Notes under the pieces: generated by a model
What the model saw: the letters and a program-made list of their open reading frames with translations, nothing else
What the model was told of the DNA's origin: nothing
Database searches by the model: none
Source of the DNA: Candidatus Gastranaerophilales bacterium
GTDB lineage: Bacteria > Cyanobacteriota > Vampirovibrionia > Gastranaerophilales > Gastranaerophilaceae
DNA: 35,790 nucleotides
Assembly: GCA_910587175.1 (NCBI GenBank)
Contig: CAJULH010000018.1
Location: 1-35,790 of the forward strand
Direction: 5' to 3'
Program-made: the position numbers and the translations under genes
In this document: positions 8,453 to 15,899 of the stretch, one piece after another
Layout of the letters: every line of letters starts with the position of its first letter
How positions within the stretch are numbered: position 1 is the stretch's first letter

Positions 8453-8704
8453 TTATGCAATGAGTGCTGTTTTGTTTTGTTCTTGTATCATTCTAAGGTT
8501 TGGTTTCCCCTGTTTTTTTAAAAGCGCCTTTATAATTTTTGGCATCTGGCAAACAAAAGAATATTTTGCTCTATTTATGGAGCACATTTTACAGTTGCAT
8601 CGTATGGAATAACATTCATAAGCCTGAAGAGTCCAATTTTGCACAATGGAATCAGATATTTCACCGTTTGTTTGCGGCAGAAAAATTTCAGAATCTTTAA
8701 TCAT
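8453..8704 (-). CDS. Small Cys-rich protein, unknown
   Basis: 83 residues with five cysteines at 31, 36, 38, 41 and 52 (C-x4-C-x-C-x2-C-x10-C), which suggests a bound metal or Fe-S centre. A Lys-rich helical stretch follows (PKIIKALLKKQGKP). An upstream TTG (8734) is in frame but overlaps a TATAAT box (8734-8739, minus strand). I therefore take the ATG at 8704, preceded by GGGGT. It lies downstream of the XRE regulator on the same strand, 173 bases away. No family is recognised. Confidence 0.6.
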   Translation of the reverse strand: MIKDSEIFLPQTNGEISDSIVQNWTLQAYECYSIRCNCKMCSINRAKYSFVCQMPKIIKALLKKQGKPNLRMIQEQNKTALIA

Positions 8705-8877
8705 ACAATCTACCCCGCTTTTAGATGCCTTCAATTATATTTTAAAGTGTTTAATTTTCTTTTTAATCCATTAAATGCACTAAATATATGAGGACAAAAT
8801 TTATTTTTGTTGTTTAAGAGCGGCGGATATTATGTTTTAGCATGGCGGAAAATAAAAAGCTAAAAATAGCGTGTATT

Positions 8878-9204
8878 TTATTCTTTTGCGACAAATTTTA
8901 TATATTTATAAATATTTTCAAGTTTCTTTTTATCTTTTTTAAGGATTTCTATTTCATTGGTGATTTCATCAACAAGTTTGTCGGTTTCCTTAAGATGGCT
9001 TATCCTGAAAAGCTCTTCAGGCGTGGTGTTTAGGGCTTCAATAATTTTATCTAAAGTTTCTGCGGTTAAAAAATTCTCACCTATTTCAATGCCGCTCAGG
9101 GTTCTTTGGGAGACATTTATTTTTTCTGCAAGTTCTTCCTGCGTGAGTCCCAGTTTAGAGCGCATTCTTTTTATTTTTAAACCCAGTTCTTTTTTTATTC
9201 CCAT
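8878..9204 (-). CDS. XRE-family helix-turn-helix regulator
   Basis: 108 residues. Residues 8-62 form a standard Cro/C1-type HTH (LGLKIKRMRSKLGLTQEELA, then VSQRTLSGIEIG and the closing helices). The C-terminus is Lys/Glu-rich and coiled-coil-like (EIEILKKDKKKLENIYKYIKF), probably for dimerisation. There is no peptidase or sensor domain. The ATG at 9204 follows GGTGGGG. Repeated TAAATTTCATAAAA sites in the divergent region upstream are good operator candidates for this protein. Confidence 0.9.
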   Translation of the reverse strand: MGIKKELGLKIKRMRSKLGLTQEELAEKINVSQRTLSGIEIGENFLTAETLDKIIEALNTTPEELFRISHLKETDKLVDEITNEIEILKKDKKKLENIYKYIKFVAKE

Positions 9205-9230
9205 AATGTTTACCCCACCGTTTTAGACTC

Positions 9231-9348
9231 TAAATTTCATAAAAAGTTCTTTTTAAGGTATGTGAATTCATATTATATTAATTTTTGTAAAGCTGGAATG
9301 AGGCTTAAACTCTATATTTATAAAAAAATGAAATTAAATTTCATAAAA
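9231..9348. promoter_or_regulatory. Candidate operator pair between the XRE gene and the 9428 gene
   Basis: The 14-base sequence TAAATTTCATAAAA occurs at 9231-9244 and again at 9335-9348. The second copy is part of an inverted repeat, ATGAAAT-TAA-ATTTCAT (9328-9344). The remaining bases of this 223-base gap (9205-9427) are very AT-rich, with no gene seen. Confidence 0.45.
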
Positions 9349-9427
9349 TTTAGCAATTTTAAAATTCAAAAATTCTTTATTAGGTCATAAGGAGTTTATA
9401 AAAAATAAAGAAAAGGAGAAAAAGACT

Positions 9428-9934
9428 ATGGCATTATCAGCAGTAACAATGGGATTTACAAGTCCGGCAGTAAAAACAGGAGCTAACACCGGAAAGAGAC
9501 TTAGAGAGGGTGCATCTGTAAAGGATGTTGCAAATGAAACCAAAGATAAATTTGTAAACAATGCAAAAACAGCAGGCAAATTAGCTGTTACAGCTGCAGG
9601 AATTAGCAGTATTAGTGCGCTTACAGGTTTAGAAGTAACAAAGGGTATTGTTTCTAAACATCTTCCAAAAAGTATTACCGGTCTTGTTGAAAAGGCTGCA
9701 AACAGTGATATCACAAAACAGGCTGCAGAAGCTGCCTCCGGTATGCTTTCAAAGGCAGGCAGCTTTGTAAAAGCGCACCCCATTGCCTGCGCCGGCATTC
9801 TTGTTACGGGTGCATTAGGACAGCTTGTCTTTAACCATATTCTTAAAGATGGTGCAAAAAACGAAGGTAAAATTGAGCAAAAATATGACGATATTATTAA
9901 ATTAAAAAATTCTACAACTGATATTCTGGCCTAA
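9428..9934 (+). CDS. Lineage-type Ala/Lys-rich protein with hydrophobic segments, unknown
   Basis: 168 residues, monocistronic, with a strong AAGGAG site (9413-9418) and its own terminator, so it is probably well expressed. It starts MALSAVTMGFTSPAV. It has an Ala/Gly/Ser-rich weakly hydrophobic segment at 50-68, a more hydrophobic one at 117-138 (HPIACAGILVTGALGQLVF), and a charged C-terminus. There is no classical signal peptide. It resembles small proteins of unknown function common in gut Melainabacteria-type genomes. That resemblance is from memory and untested. Confidence 0.7.
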   Translation: MALSAVTMGFTSPAVKTGANTGKRLREGASVKDVANETKDKFVNNAKTAGKLAVTAAGISSISALTGLEVTKGIVSKHLPKSITGLVEKAANSDITKQAAEAASGMLSKAGSFVKAHPIACAGILVTGALGQLVFNHILKDGAKNEGKIEQKYDDIIKLKNSTTDILA

Positions 9935-9970
9935 TTTTGAAATTCAATCTTAACATTTGGTTTAACCTCT

Positions 9971-9998
9971 AAAATCCGTCCTTTCCGGGCGGATTTTT
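9971..9998 (+). terminator. Rho-independent terminator after the 9428 gene
   Basis: An 11-base-pair stem, AAAATCCGTCC (9971-9981) with GGGCGGATTTT (9987-9997) and one T-G pair, encloses a five-base loop and is followed by T. The rest of the gap to 10150 holds only a promoter candidate. Confidence 0.85.
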
Positions 9999-10084
9999 AC
10001 TGTTATATTGTGTGTATTTGCCCTTTTTATGTAATCTTTGCCTTGGTGGTTATATTTCTTAAACTTTATATTATTTCATTGTAT

Positions 10085-10113
10085 TTATGATAATATATTA
10101 ATCATGGTAAAAT
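10085..10113 (+). promoter_or_regulatory. Promoter of the glycosyltransferase-murCB-ddl-ftsQ operon
   Basis: An extended -10 element TGG-TAAAAT (10105-10113) has a weak -35 (TTATGA, 10085-10090) at a 17-base spacing. The start codon lies about 37 bases downstream of the -10 box. Confidence 0.45.
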
Positions 10114-10149
10114 AGTGGAATCGGGGCATATATTTGCCATGAGGGGGCA

Positions 10150-11463
10150 ATGAAAGATAGAATTTCGCTTTTATTAATATTGTGTTTTCTGTTGGCATTT
10201 TTGGTTATTTTCCAGAATTATTTTGATACATTTTGGGCAATTATCTTTTTGATTGCATTTATGTCCCTTTATATGGTTTATATGTATCTTGCGGTAAAAC
10301 ACCAGAGGAGAAAGCTTAGAAAAAATCCGCCCCCTGCAGAGACTTCCTATAAACCCTTTATTTCTGTTATGATTCCCTGCCATAATGAAGAAGAGGTTAT
10401 TGAGAAAACCGTTGAAAATATATTAGAAGCTGATTATTTGGATTATGAAATTATTCTAATTGATGACAGATCGTCAGATTCCACACCGGATATTATTAAA
10501 AAGATTGAAGAAAAATATGAAAAGGTTAAAATTCTTCTAAGAAAAGAGGGAGATTTTCCCGGAAAATCTGCAGTTTTGAATGATGCAATGAAAATGGCAA
10601 AAGGGGATGCAATTCTTGTTTTTGATGCAGATGCAAGGATAGAACCTGATTTTATTAAAAAGCTTATTGTAAAGCTTGAACCAAAGGATGTCGGTGCTGT
10701 TCAGGCAAGGAAAAATATTATAAATTCAAAACAAAATTTTCTTACCGCATGCCAGTATAATGAATATATTATGGATACCCACCTTCAAATAGGCAGGGAT
10801 GCTGTACGCGGGGCGGTTGAGCTTAGGGGAAACGGTGAAATCATTAAAAGAGAAGCTCTTGAAGATATAAACGGCTGGAATAATGAAACAATAACTGATG
10901 ATTTGGATATGTCTACAAGGCTCCATATTAAAGGCTGGGATATAAGATTTTGCCCGGAAGCTGTTGTTTATGAAGAAGGAGTTATTACTTTTCCTGCTCT
11001 TGTGAGACAAAGAAGAAGATGGGTAGAAGGCTCTATCCGCAGATATCTTGAATACGCACGGGATATTATGTTTACAAAGGATATGACCATTCGCGTCGGG
11101 TTTGATTTAATTGCATATATTTCAGAATTTTTACTTCCTTTCTGGCTTGTGGCTGAAATATGTATTCAAGCCTTCAGAACTGTTAAAGGATACTCAAACG
11201 ACATACTGTCATCTGTTATATTGGTGGTTTGCACTGGTGTTTTCTTTGCATCGGGACTTATTTACAGTCTTAGAAAATATAGTCACTACAGCTTTTTTAG
11301 GGCAATTTACCAGGCAGTTGTAACTGCCATATATGTTGTAACGATTTGGTTTCCGATTGTCCTGTTTATAATTTTAAAGATAATATTTACCAGAAAGACA
11401 ATGGATTGGGGAAAAACAGTCCATGGTGTTTCGGATGTAACCAGCCTGAAGGAGGCAGTGTAG
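10150..11463 (+). CDS. Membrane-bound processive family-2 glycosyltransferase
   Basis: 437 residues: two N-terminal membrane segments (about 5-23 and 28-50), a cytoplasmic GT-A catalytic domain, and further membrane segments after about residue 315. Active-site motifs: ISVMIPCHNEEE (71-82), Asp105/106 (LIDDRSSD), DAD (159-161), TDD (249-251) and QRRRW (287-291, the QxxRW motif of processive enzymes such as cellulose, PNAG or hyaluronan synthases). It probably polymerises and exports a beta-linked polysaccharide; the sugar is unknown. It heads the murC operon and its stop codon directly abuts the murC ATG. No PgaB-, BcsB- or PilZ-type partner lies nearby. Confidence 0.88.
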   Translation: MKDRISLLLILCFLLAFLVIFQNYFDTFWAIIFLIAFMSLYMVYMYLAVKHQRRKLRKNPPPAETSYKPFISVMIPCHNEEEVIEKTVENILEADYLDYEIILIDDRSSDSTPDIIKKIEEKYEKVKILLRKEGDFPGKSAVLNDAMKMAKGDAILVFDADARIEPDFIKKLIVKLEPKDVGAVQARKNIINSKQNFLTACQYNEYIMDTHLQIGRDAVRGAVELRGNGEIIKREALEDINGWNNETITDDLDMSTRLHIKGWDIRFCPEAVVYEEGVITFPALVRQRRRWVEGSIRRYLEYARDIMFTKDMTIRVGFDLIAYISEFLLPFWLVAEICIQAFRTVKGYSNDILSSVILVVCTGVFFASGLIYSLRKYSHYSFFRAIYQAVVTAIYVVTIWFPIVLFIILKIIFTRKTMDWGKTVHGVSDVTSLKEAV

Positions 11464-12990
11464 ATGTTTAGCCTTGGGACGGGTTTTAAAAAGCGCTTTT
11501 GTGAGCTATTTTCGGCTAAATTATCAAAGGAAAGCAGCTCAGGCGGTCAAAATTTTCCCGGTATAAAAAAGGGGGATAAATTTCATTTTATTGCGATGGG
11601 CGGCGTGGGACAGAGTGCGCTTGCAAAAATTCTTTTGCAGATGGGATATGAGGTTTCGGGCTCTGATATGTCGGATTCTAAATATCTGAAGGAATTAAAA
11701 GAACTTGGCGCAAAAGTTTATATAGGTCACAGTGCTGAAAATGTACCCAAAGATGCTTATATTGTGTTATCTTCGGCAATTAAAGATGACAATCCGGAGC
11801 TTATCTGTGCGCGCGCACAGGGGTTAAATATTTTACACCGTTCCGATATGCTTTTGGCTATTACCCATGAATTTGCGCTGACAATAGGGTTCGCAGGTAC
11901 CCATGGTAAGACAACAACTTCTGGATTGGCTTCTTATGTTTTATCAAAAATGGGCGCAAAGGCTGCATATGCAGTGGGCGGGATAATTCCCGAATTAAAC
12001 ACAAATGCAAATGCTGCAAAGGATTCCGAAATGTTTGTGGCGGAGCTTGATGAGAGCGACGGGACAATTTCAAAATATACGCCTGAAATCCTTGTAATAA
12101 ATAATCTGGAAGCTGATCATCTGGATTTTTATAAGAACGGTCTTTCGGATGTTTTGGAAACGTTTAAAAATCTGATATTAAAACAGCCTGATGATATTAA
12201 AATTATTGTAAATGCAGATGACAGCGGGGTTTTAGAACTTTTAAAATTAATTGAACCGACAGATAAAAAAGTTATAAAATTTTCTTTTAAAGAAAAATGC
12301 ACTGAAGATTTTGACACACCAATAGATATTTGTGCTGTTAATATTGAATTTAATTCAGAAGGTGCCGAATTTGACGTAGTCTGCAGGGGTGAAAAGCTTG
12401 GGAGAATTTCAACTTCCTTAAAAGGTAAACATAATGTTTACAATGCATTGGCTGTAATTTCTGCCCTGATTGAGGCTGGATACAAGTTTGAAGAATTTGC
12501 ACCGCATTTTAAGGGATTTACCGGCATGGGACGCAGATTCCAGCAGGTGTTTAAAAATGACAATGTTGAGATTGTAGACGATTATGCGCATCATCCAAGT
12601 GAAATCAGGGCAACTTTAAATGCGGCATATGAATATAAGAAAAAATCCGGCAAAAAAAGAATAGTTGCAATTTTTCAGCCGCACAGATATACAAGGCTTA
12701 AAGGACTTTGGAAGGACTTTTTGTCATCTTTTGAAAATGTGGATTTATTGTTTGTGTCGGATGTTTTTAGTGCAGGAGATATGCACGATGAAGAATATAA
12801 TTCTGAAAAATTTGTACAAGCAGCTTGTGAAAAATATCCAGATAGGGCGGGGCAAATTATATATGTTCCGGGTAAAGTTGATTTGCTTGCAGGTGAAATT
12901 ACCCGGTATATAAAAGATGGCGACTTGGTTTTAACGCTTGGTGCGGGTGATATTACAAAACTTGGCAAATTTATCGGGGAGAGGTTATGA
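11464..12990 (+). CDS. murC: UDP-N-acetylmuramate--L-alanine ligase
   Basis: 508 residues. It adds L-Ala to UDP-MurNAc in peptidoglycan precursor synthesis in the cytoplasm. The nucleotide-fold start GGVGQSALA is at 46-54, and the ATP P-loop GTHGKTTT is at 145-152. DYAHHPSEI and the HRYTR block follow in the later domains. About 35 extra residues precede the usual family start. The ATG begins right after the glycosyltransferase stop and has AAGGAGG upstream; its TGA overlaps the murB ATG. Confidence 0.96.
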   Translation: MFSLGTGFKKRFCELFSAKLSKESSSGGQNFPGIKKGDKFHFIAMGGVGQSALAKILLQMGYEVSGSDMSDSKYLKELKELGAKVYIGHSAENVPKDAYIVLSSAIKDDNPELICARAQGLNILHRSDMLLAITHEFALTIGFAGTHGKTTTSGLASYVLSKMGAKAAYAVGGIIPELNTNANAAKDSEMFVAELDESDGTISKYTPEILVINNLEADHLDFYKNGLSDVLETFKNLILKQPDDIKIIVNADDSGVLELLKLIEPTDKKVIKFSFKEKCTEDFDTPIDICAVNIEFNSEGAEFDVVCRGEKLGRISTSLKGKHNVYNALAVISALIEAGYKFEEFAPHFKGFTGMGRRFQQVFKNDNVEIVDDYAHHPSEIRATLNAAYEYKKKSGKKRIVAIFQPHRYTRLKGLWKDFLSSFENVDLLFVSDVFSAGDMHDEEYNSEKFVQAACEKYPDRAGQIIYVPGKVDLLAGEITRYIKDGDLVLTLGAGDITKLGKFIGERL

Positions 12991-13913
12991 AAGAAATTGA
13001 ACACAGAATAAATTATAATCTGAAAGCATATAATACGCTTCGGGTTTCCTCAATTGCGGATGATGTTTATTTTCCAAAAACTATTGATGAGATTAAACTT
13101 TTGCTTGCAAATCTTGATAATCCCGTAATTGTCGGTAATGGTTCCAATATTTTATTTTCATCATCAGGTGTTAAAAAACCTGTTATAATTACAAAACATC
13201 TTGATAAGGTTGATGTAAAACCCCCGTACATTTCAGCGCTTGCAGGGGTTGCTGCACCAAAACTTGCCACTATGGCGTTTGAACTAAGGCTTTCAGGGTT
13301 TGAATTTTTGGCAGGGCTCCCGGCTACTCTTGGCGGGGCGGTTGCCATGAATGCGGGTGCTGACGCGCAGGCAATTTCCGATTATTTTGAATCTGCATGT
13401 GTATATGATATGGCAGAAGATAAAATTAGGGAATTTAGCTCGGATGATATGCAATTTGGCTACAGGACATCTGTTGTAAAGAAAAACCCGGGAAGATATG
13501 TTGTGCTTTCTGCAAAGTTTAATCTATTACAGGCGGATAGCTATATTGCAATAAAAGAGGCTATGGACAAAACTGTTGAAAAAAGGAAAAATACCCAGCC
13601 TTCCCTAAAGGAACCGAATATTGGTTGTGCTTTTAAAAACCCCGTTAAAGACGGTCAAACCATATCTGCAGGCAAATTGATAGATGAAGCAGGTTTAAAA
13701 GGATATCTTGAGGGCGGGGCGATGGTATATTTTAACCATGCAAACTTCATAATTAACTTTAATGAAGCCACAAGTATGGATTACATAAACGTTATGCGCA
13801 AAATACAGATGGATGTTTTTGATAAGTTTAATATTATGCTGGAGCCCGAGGTTGTATATATTGGCTCCGATAAGAAGGAAGTTGAATTATGGAATACACT
13901 GGTGAAGGGTTAA
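12987..13913 (+). CDS. murB: UDP-N-acetylenolpyruvoylglucosamine reductase
   Basis: 308 residues. A FAD-dependent reductase that makes UDP-MurNAc. FAD-binding motifs VGNGSNILFS (49-58) and GLPATLGGAVAMNAGA (110-125) are clear, as are FGYRTS (157-162), AGKLIDEAGLKG (228-239) and the catalytic Glu288 in LEPEV. The proton-donor motif, normally GSxFKNP, reads GCAFKNP here, so Cys214 occupies the catalytic Ser position. The missing Tyr-loop insertion marks it as a type II MurB. The start overlaps murC as ATGA. Confidence 0.95.
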   Translation: MKEIEHRINYNLKAYNTLRVSSIADDVYFPKTIDEIKLLLANLDNPVIVGNGSNILFSSSGVKKPVIITKHLDKVDVKPPYISALAGVAAPKLATMAFELRLSGFEFLAGLPATLGGAVAMNAGADAQAISDYFESACVYDMAEDKIREFSSDDMQFGYRTSVVKKNPGRYVVLSAKFNLLQADSYIAIKEAMDKTVEKRKNTQPSLKEPNIGCAFKNPVKDGQTISAGKLIDEAGLKGYLEGGAMVYFNHANFIINFNEATSMDYINVMRKIQMDVFDKFNIMLEPEVVYIGSDKKEVELWNTLVKG

Positions 13914-14848
13914 ATGTAAACAAAGATGCTAAAATTGCTGTTTTGTGCGGCGGAATGTCAAACGAAAGAGATGTATCTTTAAGAAGCGGAAAGAATGTTT
14001 TGGCTGCACTAAAAAGGCTTGGGTATAAAAATGCGGAAATTGTGGATGCCACAAAAGATGCTGTTATTTCCCTTGTTAATGGCGGGTATGAATATGCATA
14101 TAATACTTTACATGGAAAATACGGCGAGGATGGCTGTATTCAGGGGCTGCTTGAAATTTTAGGTATAAAATATACAGGCTGTGATGTCAAATCAAGCGCC
14201 ATTTGCATGGATAAGGAAATGACTAAAAATGTTCTGAAGGCAGCCGGACTTAATATTATAAAATCTGTATGCATTAAATATGATGAAAATCTAGATATTG
14301 AGGCTGCGGTTAAAGAGTTGACATTTCCGCTGATGGTCAAACCTTCTGCAGAAGGCTCCAGCATCGGGATGAGCAAAGTGGATAATATAGAAGAATTGAA
14401 AGACGCCCTGAAGGTTGCCCAAAAATCTGATAAAAAGATACTTCTTGAAGAATATTTGCAAGGTACAAGCATTACAGTCGGCGTATTAGAGAATATCCAA
14501 AAAAACGAAATCTTTGCCACACCAATTTTAGAATTCAGGACAAAAACACTCTGGTATGATTACGAGGCAAAATATACGGAAGGAATGACAGAATTTATTC
14601 TTCCCGCAGAACTTTCAGATGTTTTAACAAAAGAAATTAAAGAAATGGCAATAAAAGCGCACAAAGCCTGTGATTGCTCCGGCGTTTCAAGAGTGGATTT
14701 TTTAGTGTATAACAATATACCATACGTTTTAGAGATAAATACAAACCCCGGCATGACTGATTTATCAGATCTTCCTGCCCAAGCAAAGGCTATGGGGATA
14801 GATTATGATAATCTTGTGCAGCTTGTTTTAAATACAGCCTTAAAATAA
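13889..14848 (+). CDS. ddl: D-alanine--D-alanine ligase
   Basis: 319 residues. An ATP-grasp enzyme that makes the D-Ala-D-Ala end of the peptidoglycan stem. Visible motifs: GGMSNERDVSLRSG (Glu26 matches the catalytic Glu), HGKYGEDG, VKPSAEGSSIG, YDYEAKYTEG and VLEINTNPGMT. The Lys-Tyr in EAKY is the pair found in D-Ala-D-Ala-forming enzymes rather than VanA-type D-lactate enzymes, so vancomycin sensitivity at this step is expected. AAGGAAG precedes the ATG, which lies 25 bases inside murB. Confidence 0.96.
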   Translation: MEYTGEGLNVNKDAKIAVLCGGMSNERDVSLRSGKNVLAALKRLGYKNAEIVDATKDAVISLVNGGYEYAYNTLHGKYGEDGCIQGLLEILGIKYTGCDVKSSAICMDKEMTKNVLKAAGLNIIKSVCIKYDENLDIEAAVKELTFPLMVKPSAEGSSIGMSKVDNIEELKDALKVAQKSDKKILLEEYLQGTSITVGVLENIQKNEIFATPILEFRTKTLWYDYEAKYTEGMTEFILPAELSDVLTKEIKEMAIKAHKACDCSGVSRVDFLVYNNIPYVLEINTNPGMTDLSDLPAQAKAMGIDYDNLVQLVLNTALK

Positions 14849-14872
14849 AGCTTATAAAGCCCGAAACAATAA

Positions 14873-15844
14873 ATGATAAATAACAACCAACAGCAGCAAT
14901 ACTATTACAGACGCAAACTGCGCGCAAATAAGATGAGGCGCAGAATTATAGCTGCAAAAAACGCCATAAGAAACTTCAGGGCTCTTGTGCGTGTCGGACT
15001 CATTTTTGCTTTTATATATTTTGGTATCTGGGTGTTAAAATTGCCGCAGTGGTTTATAGACCCTGTTTTGCTTTCTATGGCGGATGATTCGGTTGTAAAG
15101 ATTGAAGGAAATTTAATTACGCCGAAATATAAAATTATAGACCTTGTAAAACAGACCCAATTGCCGCATACCCAGGTATTCAGGCTGGATACAAGAGAGC
15201 TGGAGCGAAATATCACCCAGCTGCAGCCAATCAAAAAGGTGTATGTGAGGCGCTATTGGTTTCCCGCCCGTTTAAATATTCTGGTTGAAGAGAGGGTGCC
15301 TGTGTTTTTGATTGCTCCAAATCTTCAAACCGAGCCTATTTCTGCTATTACAATAGATGGTGTTTTTATAGACAGGGAATATATGCCTATTCCGCCGAAA
15401 TTTCAGGCAACAAAAATTTTAACCTATGGAATCCGCGGGGATGATTATGAGCAGTGGGATAAAAAGCGTGTAGATGAAATTTCAAAGCTCATTAAAACTA
15501 TCGAAGCATATTCAAAAAAAGATGTAAAATATGTGGATTTAAGAAATCCAAAGGATGTATATGTCCAAATTGGCGATATTATGCTGCGTTTGGGTGAAAT
15601 TAACGAATCTATTTATAACAGGACAAAATGGATTGCAACTATCCTGCCTGAAGCACAGAGTAAATACGGCAGAAAAATAAAATACATAGATCTTCGTTGG
15701 GAAGATGCAAGATACATTAAGCTGGATAACAATACACAAAGGGTTGAAGGCAATGCAAAAAGGGATTTTTCCGATAATAAATCCGGTCAGGAAAATGAAA
15801 ACAATGATACAGAAACTTCGGAAAATGCCGAAGATGTAAATTAG
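14873..15844 (+). CDS. ftsQ: Cell division protein FtsQ (POTRA domain)
   Basis: 323 residues. A basic, Gln/Tyr/Arg-rich cytoplasmic N-terminus (1-40) is followed by one membrane span (about 41-57). A POTRA domain comes next (about 74-145: VVKIEGNLITPKYKII through QPIKKVYVRRYWFPARLNILVEERVPV), then the FtsQ/DivIB beta domain. The C-terminal tail (from about 290) is acidic, Asn-rich and probably disordered. It acts in the divisome, linking FtsB/FtsL. The ribosome-binding site is weak. It ends the mur run; ftsA and ftsZ do not follow. Confidence 0.88.
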   Translation: MINNNQQQQYYYRRKLRANKMRRRIIAAKNAIRNFRALVRVGLIFAFIYFGIWVLKLPQWFIDPVLLSMADDSVVKIEGNLITPKYKIIDLVKQTQLPHTQVFRLDTRELERNITQLQPIKKVYVRRYWFPARLNILVEERVPVFLIAPNLQTEPISAITIDGVFIDREYMPIPPKFQATKILTYGIRGDDYEQWDKKRVDEISKLIKTIEAYSKKDVKYVDLRNPKDVYVQIGDIMLRLGEINESIYNRTKWIATILPEAQSKYGRKIKYIDLRWEDARYIKLDNNTQRVEGNAKRDFSDNKSGQENENNDTETSENAEDVN

Positions 15845-15899
15845 TAGCAATTTTTCCTTATATTTTGTTTTTCTTTCTTTATATAGAAGGAATAATTTT

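Noticed and set aside
8857..8872. GCTA-TAGC hairpin with T run on the minus strand as terminator of the XRE gene
   Set aside because: A four-pair AT-containing stem is too weak to call a terminator.
8842..9033. Plus-strand open frame of 63 codons starting in the gap before the XRE gene
   Set aside because: It is mostly antisense to the XRE gene, Phe/Ile/Lys-rich, and has no ribosome-binding site.
10124..10149. Two mutually exclusive short hairpins around the ribosome-binding site of the 10150 gene (GGCA/TGCC and TTGCC/GGCAA)
   Set aside because: The stems are only four and five pairs, and such pairings arise easily around a G-rich ribosome-binding site. There is no further support for a switch.
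11805..11820. Perfect 16-base palindrome CTGTGCGCGCGCACAG inside murC
   Set aside because: It encodes part of the conserved protein (L-I-C-A-R-A-Q region) and alternating GC codons explain it. No second copy with this full length was seen.
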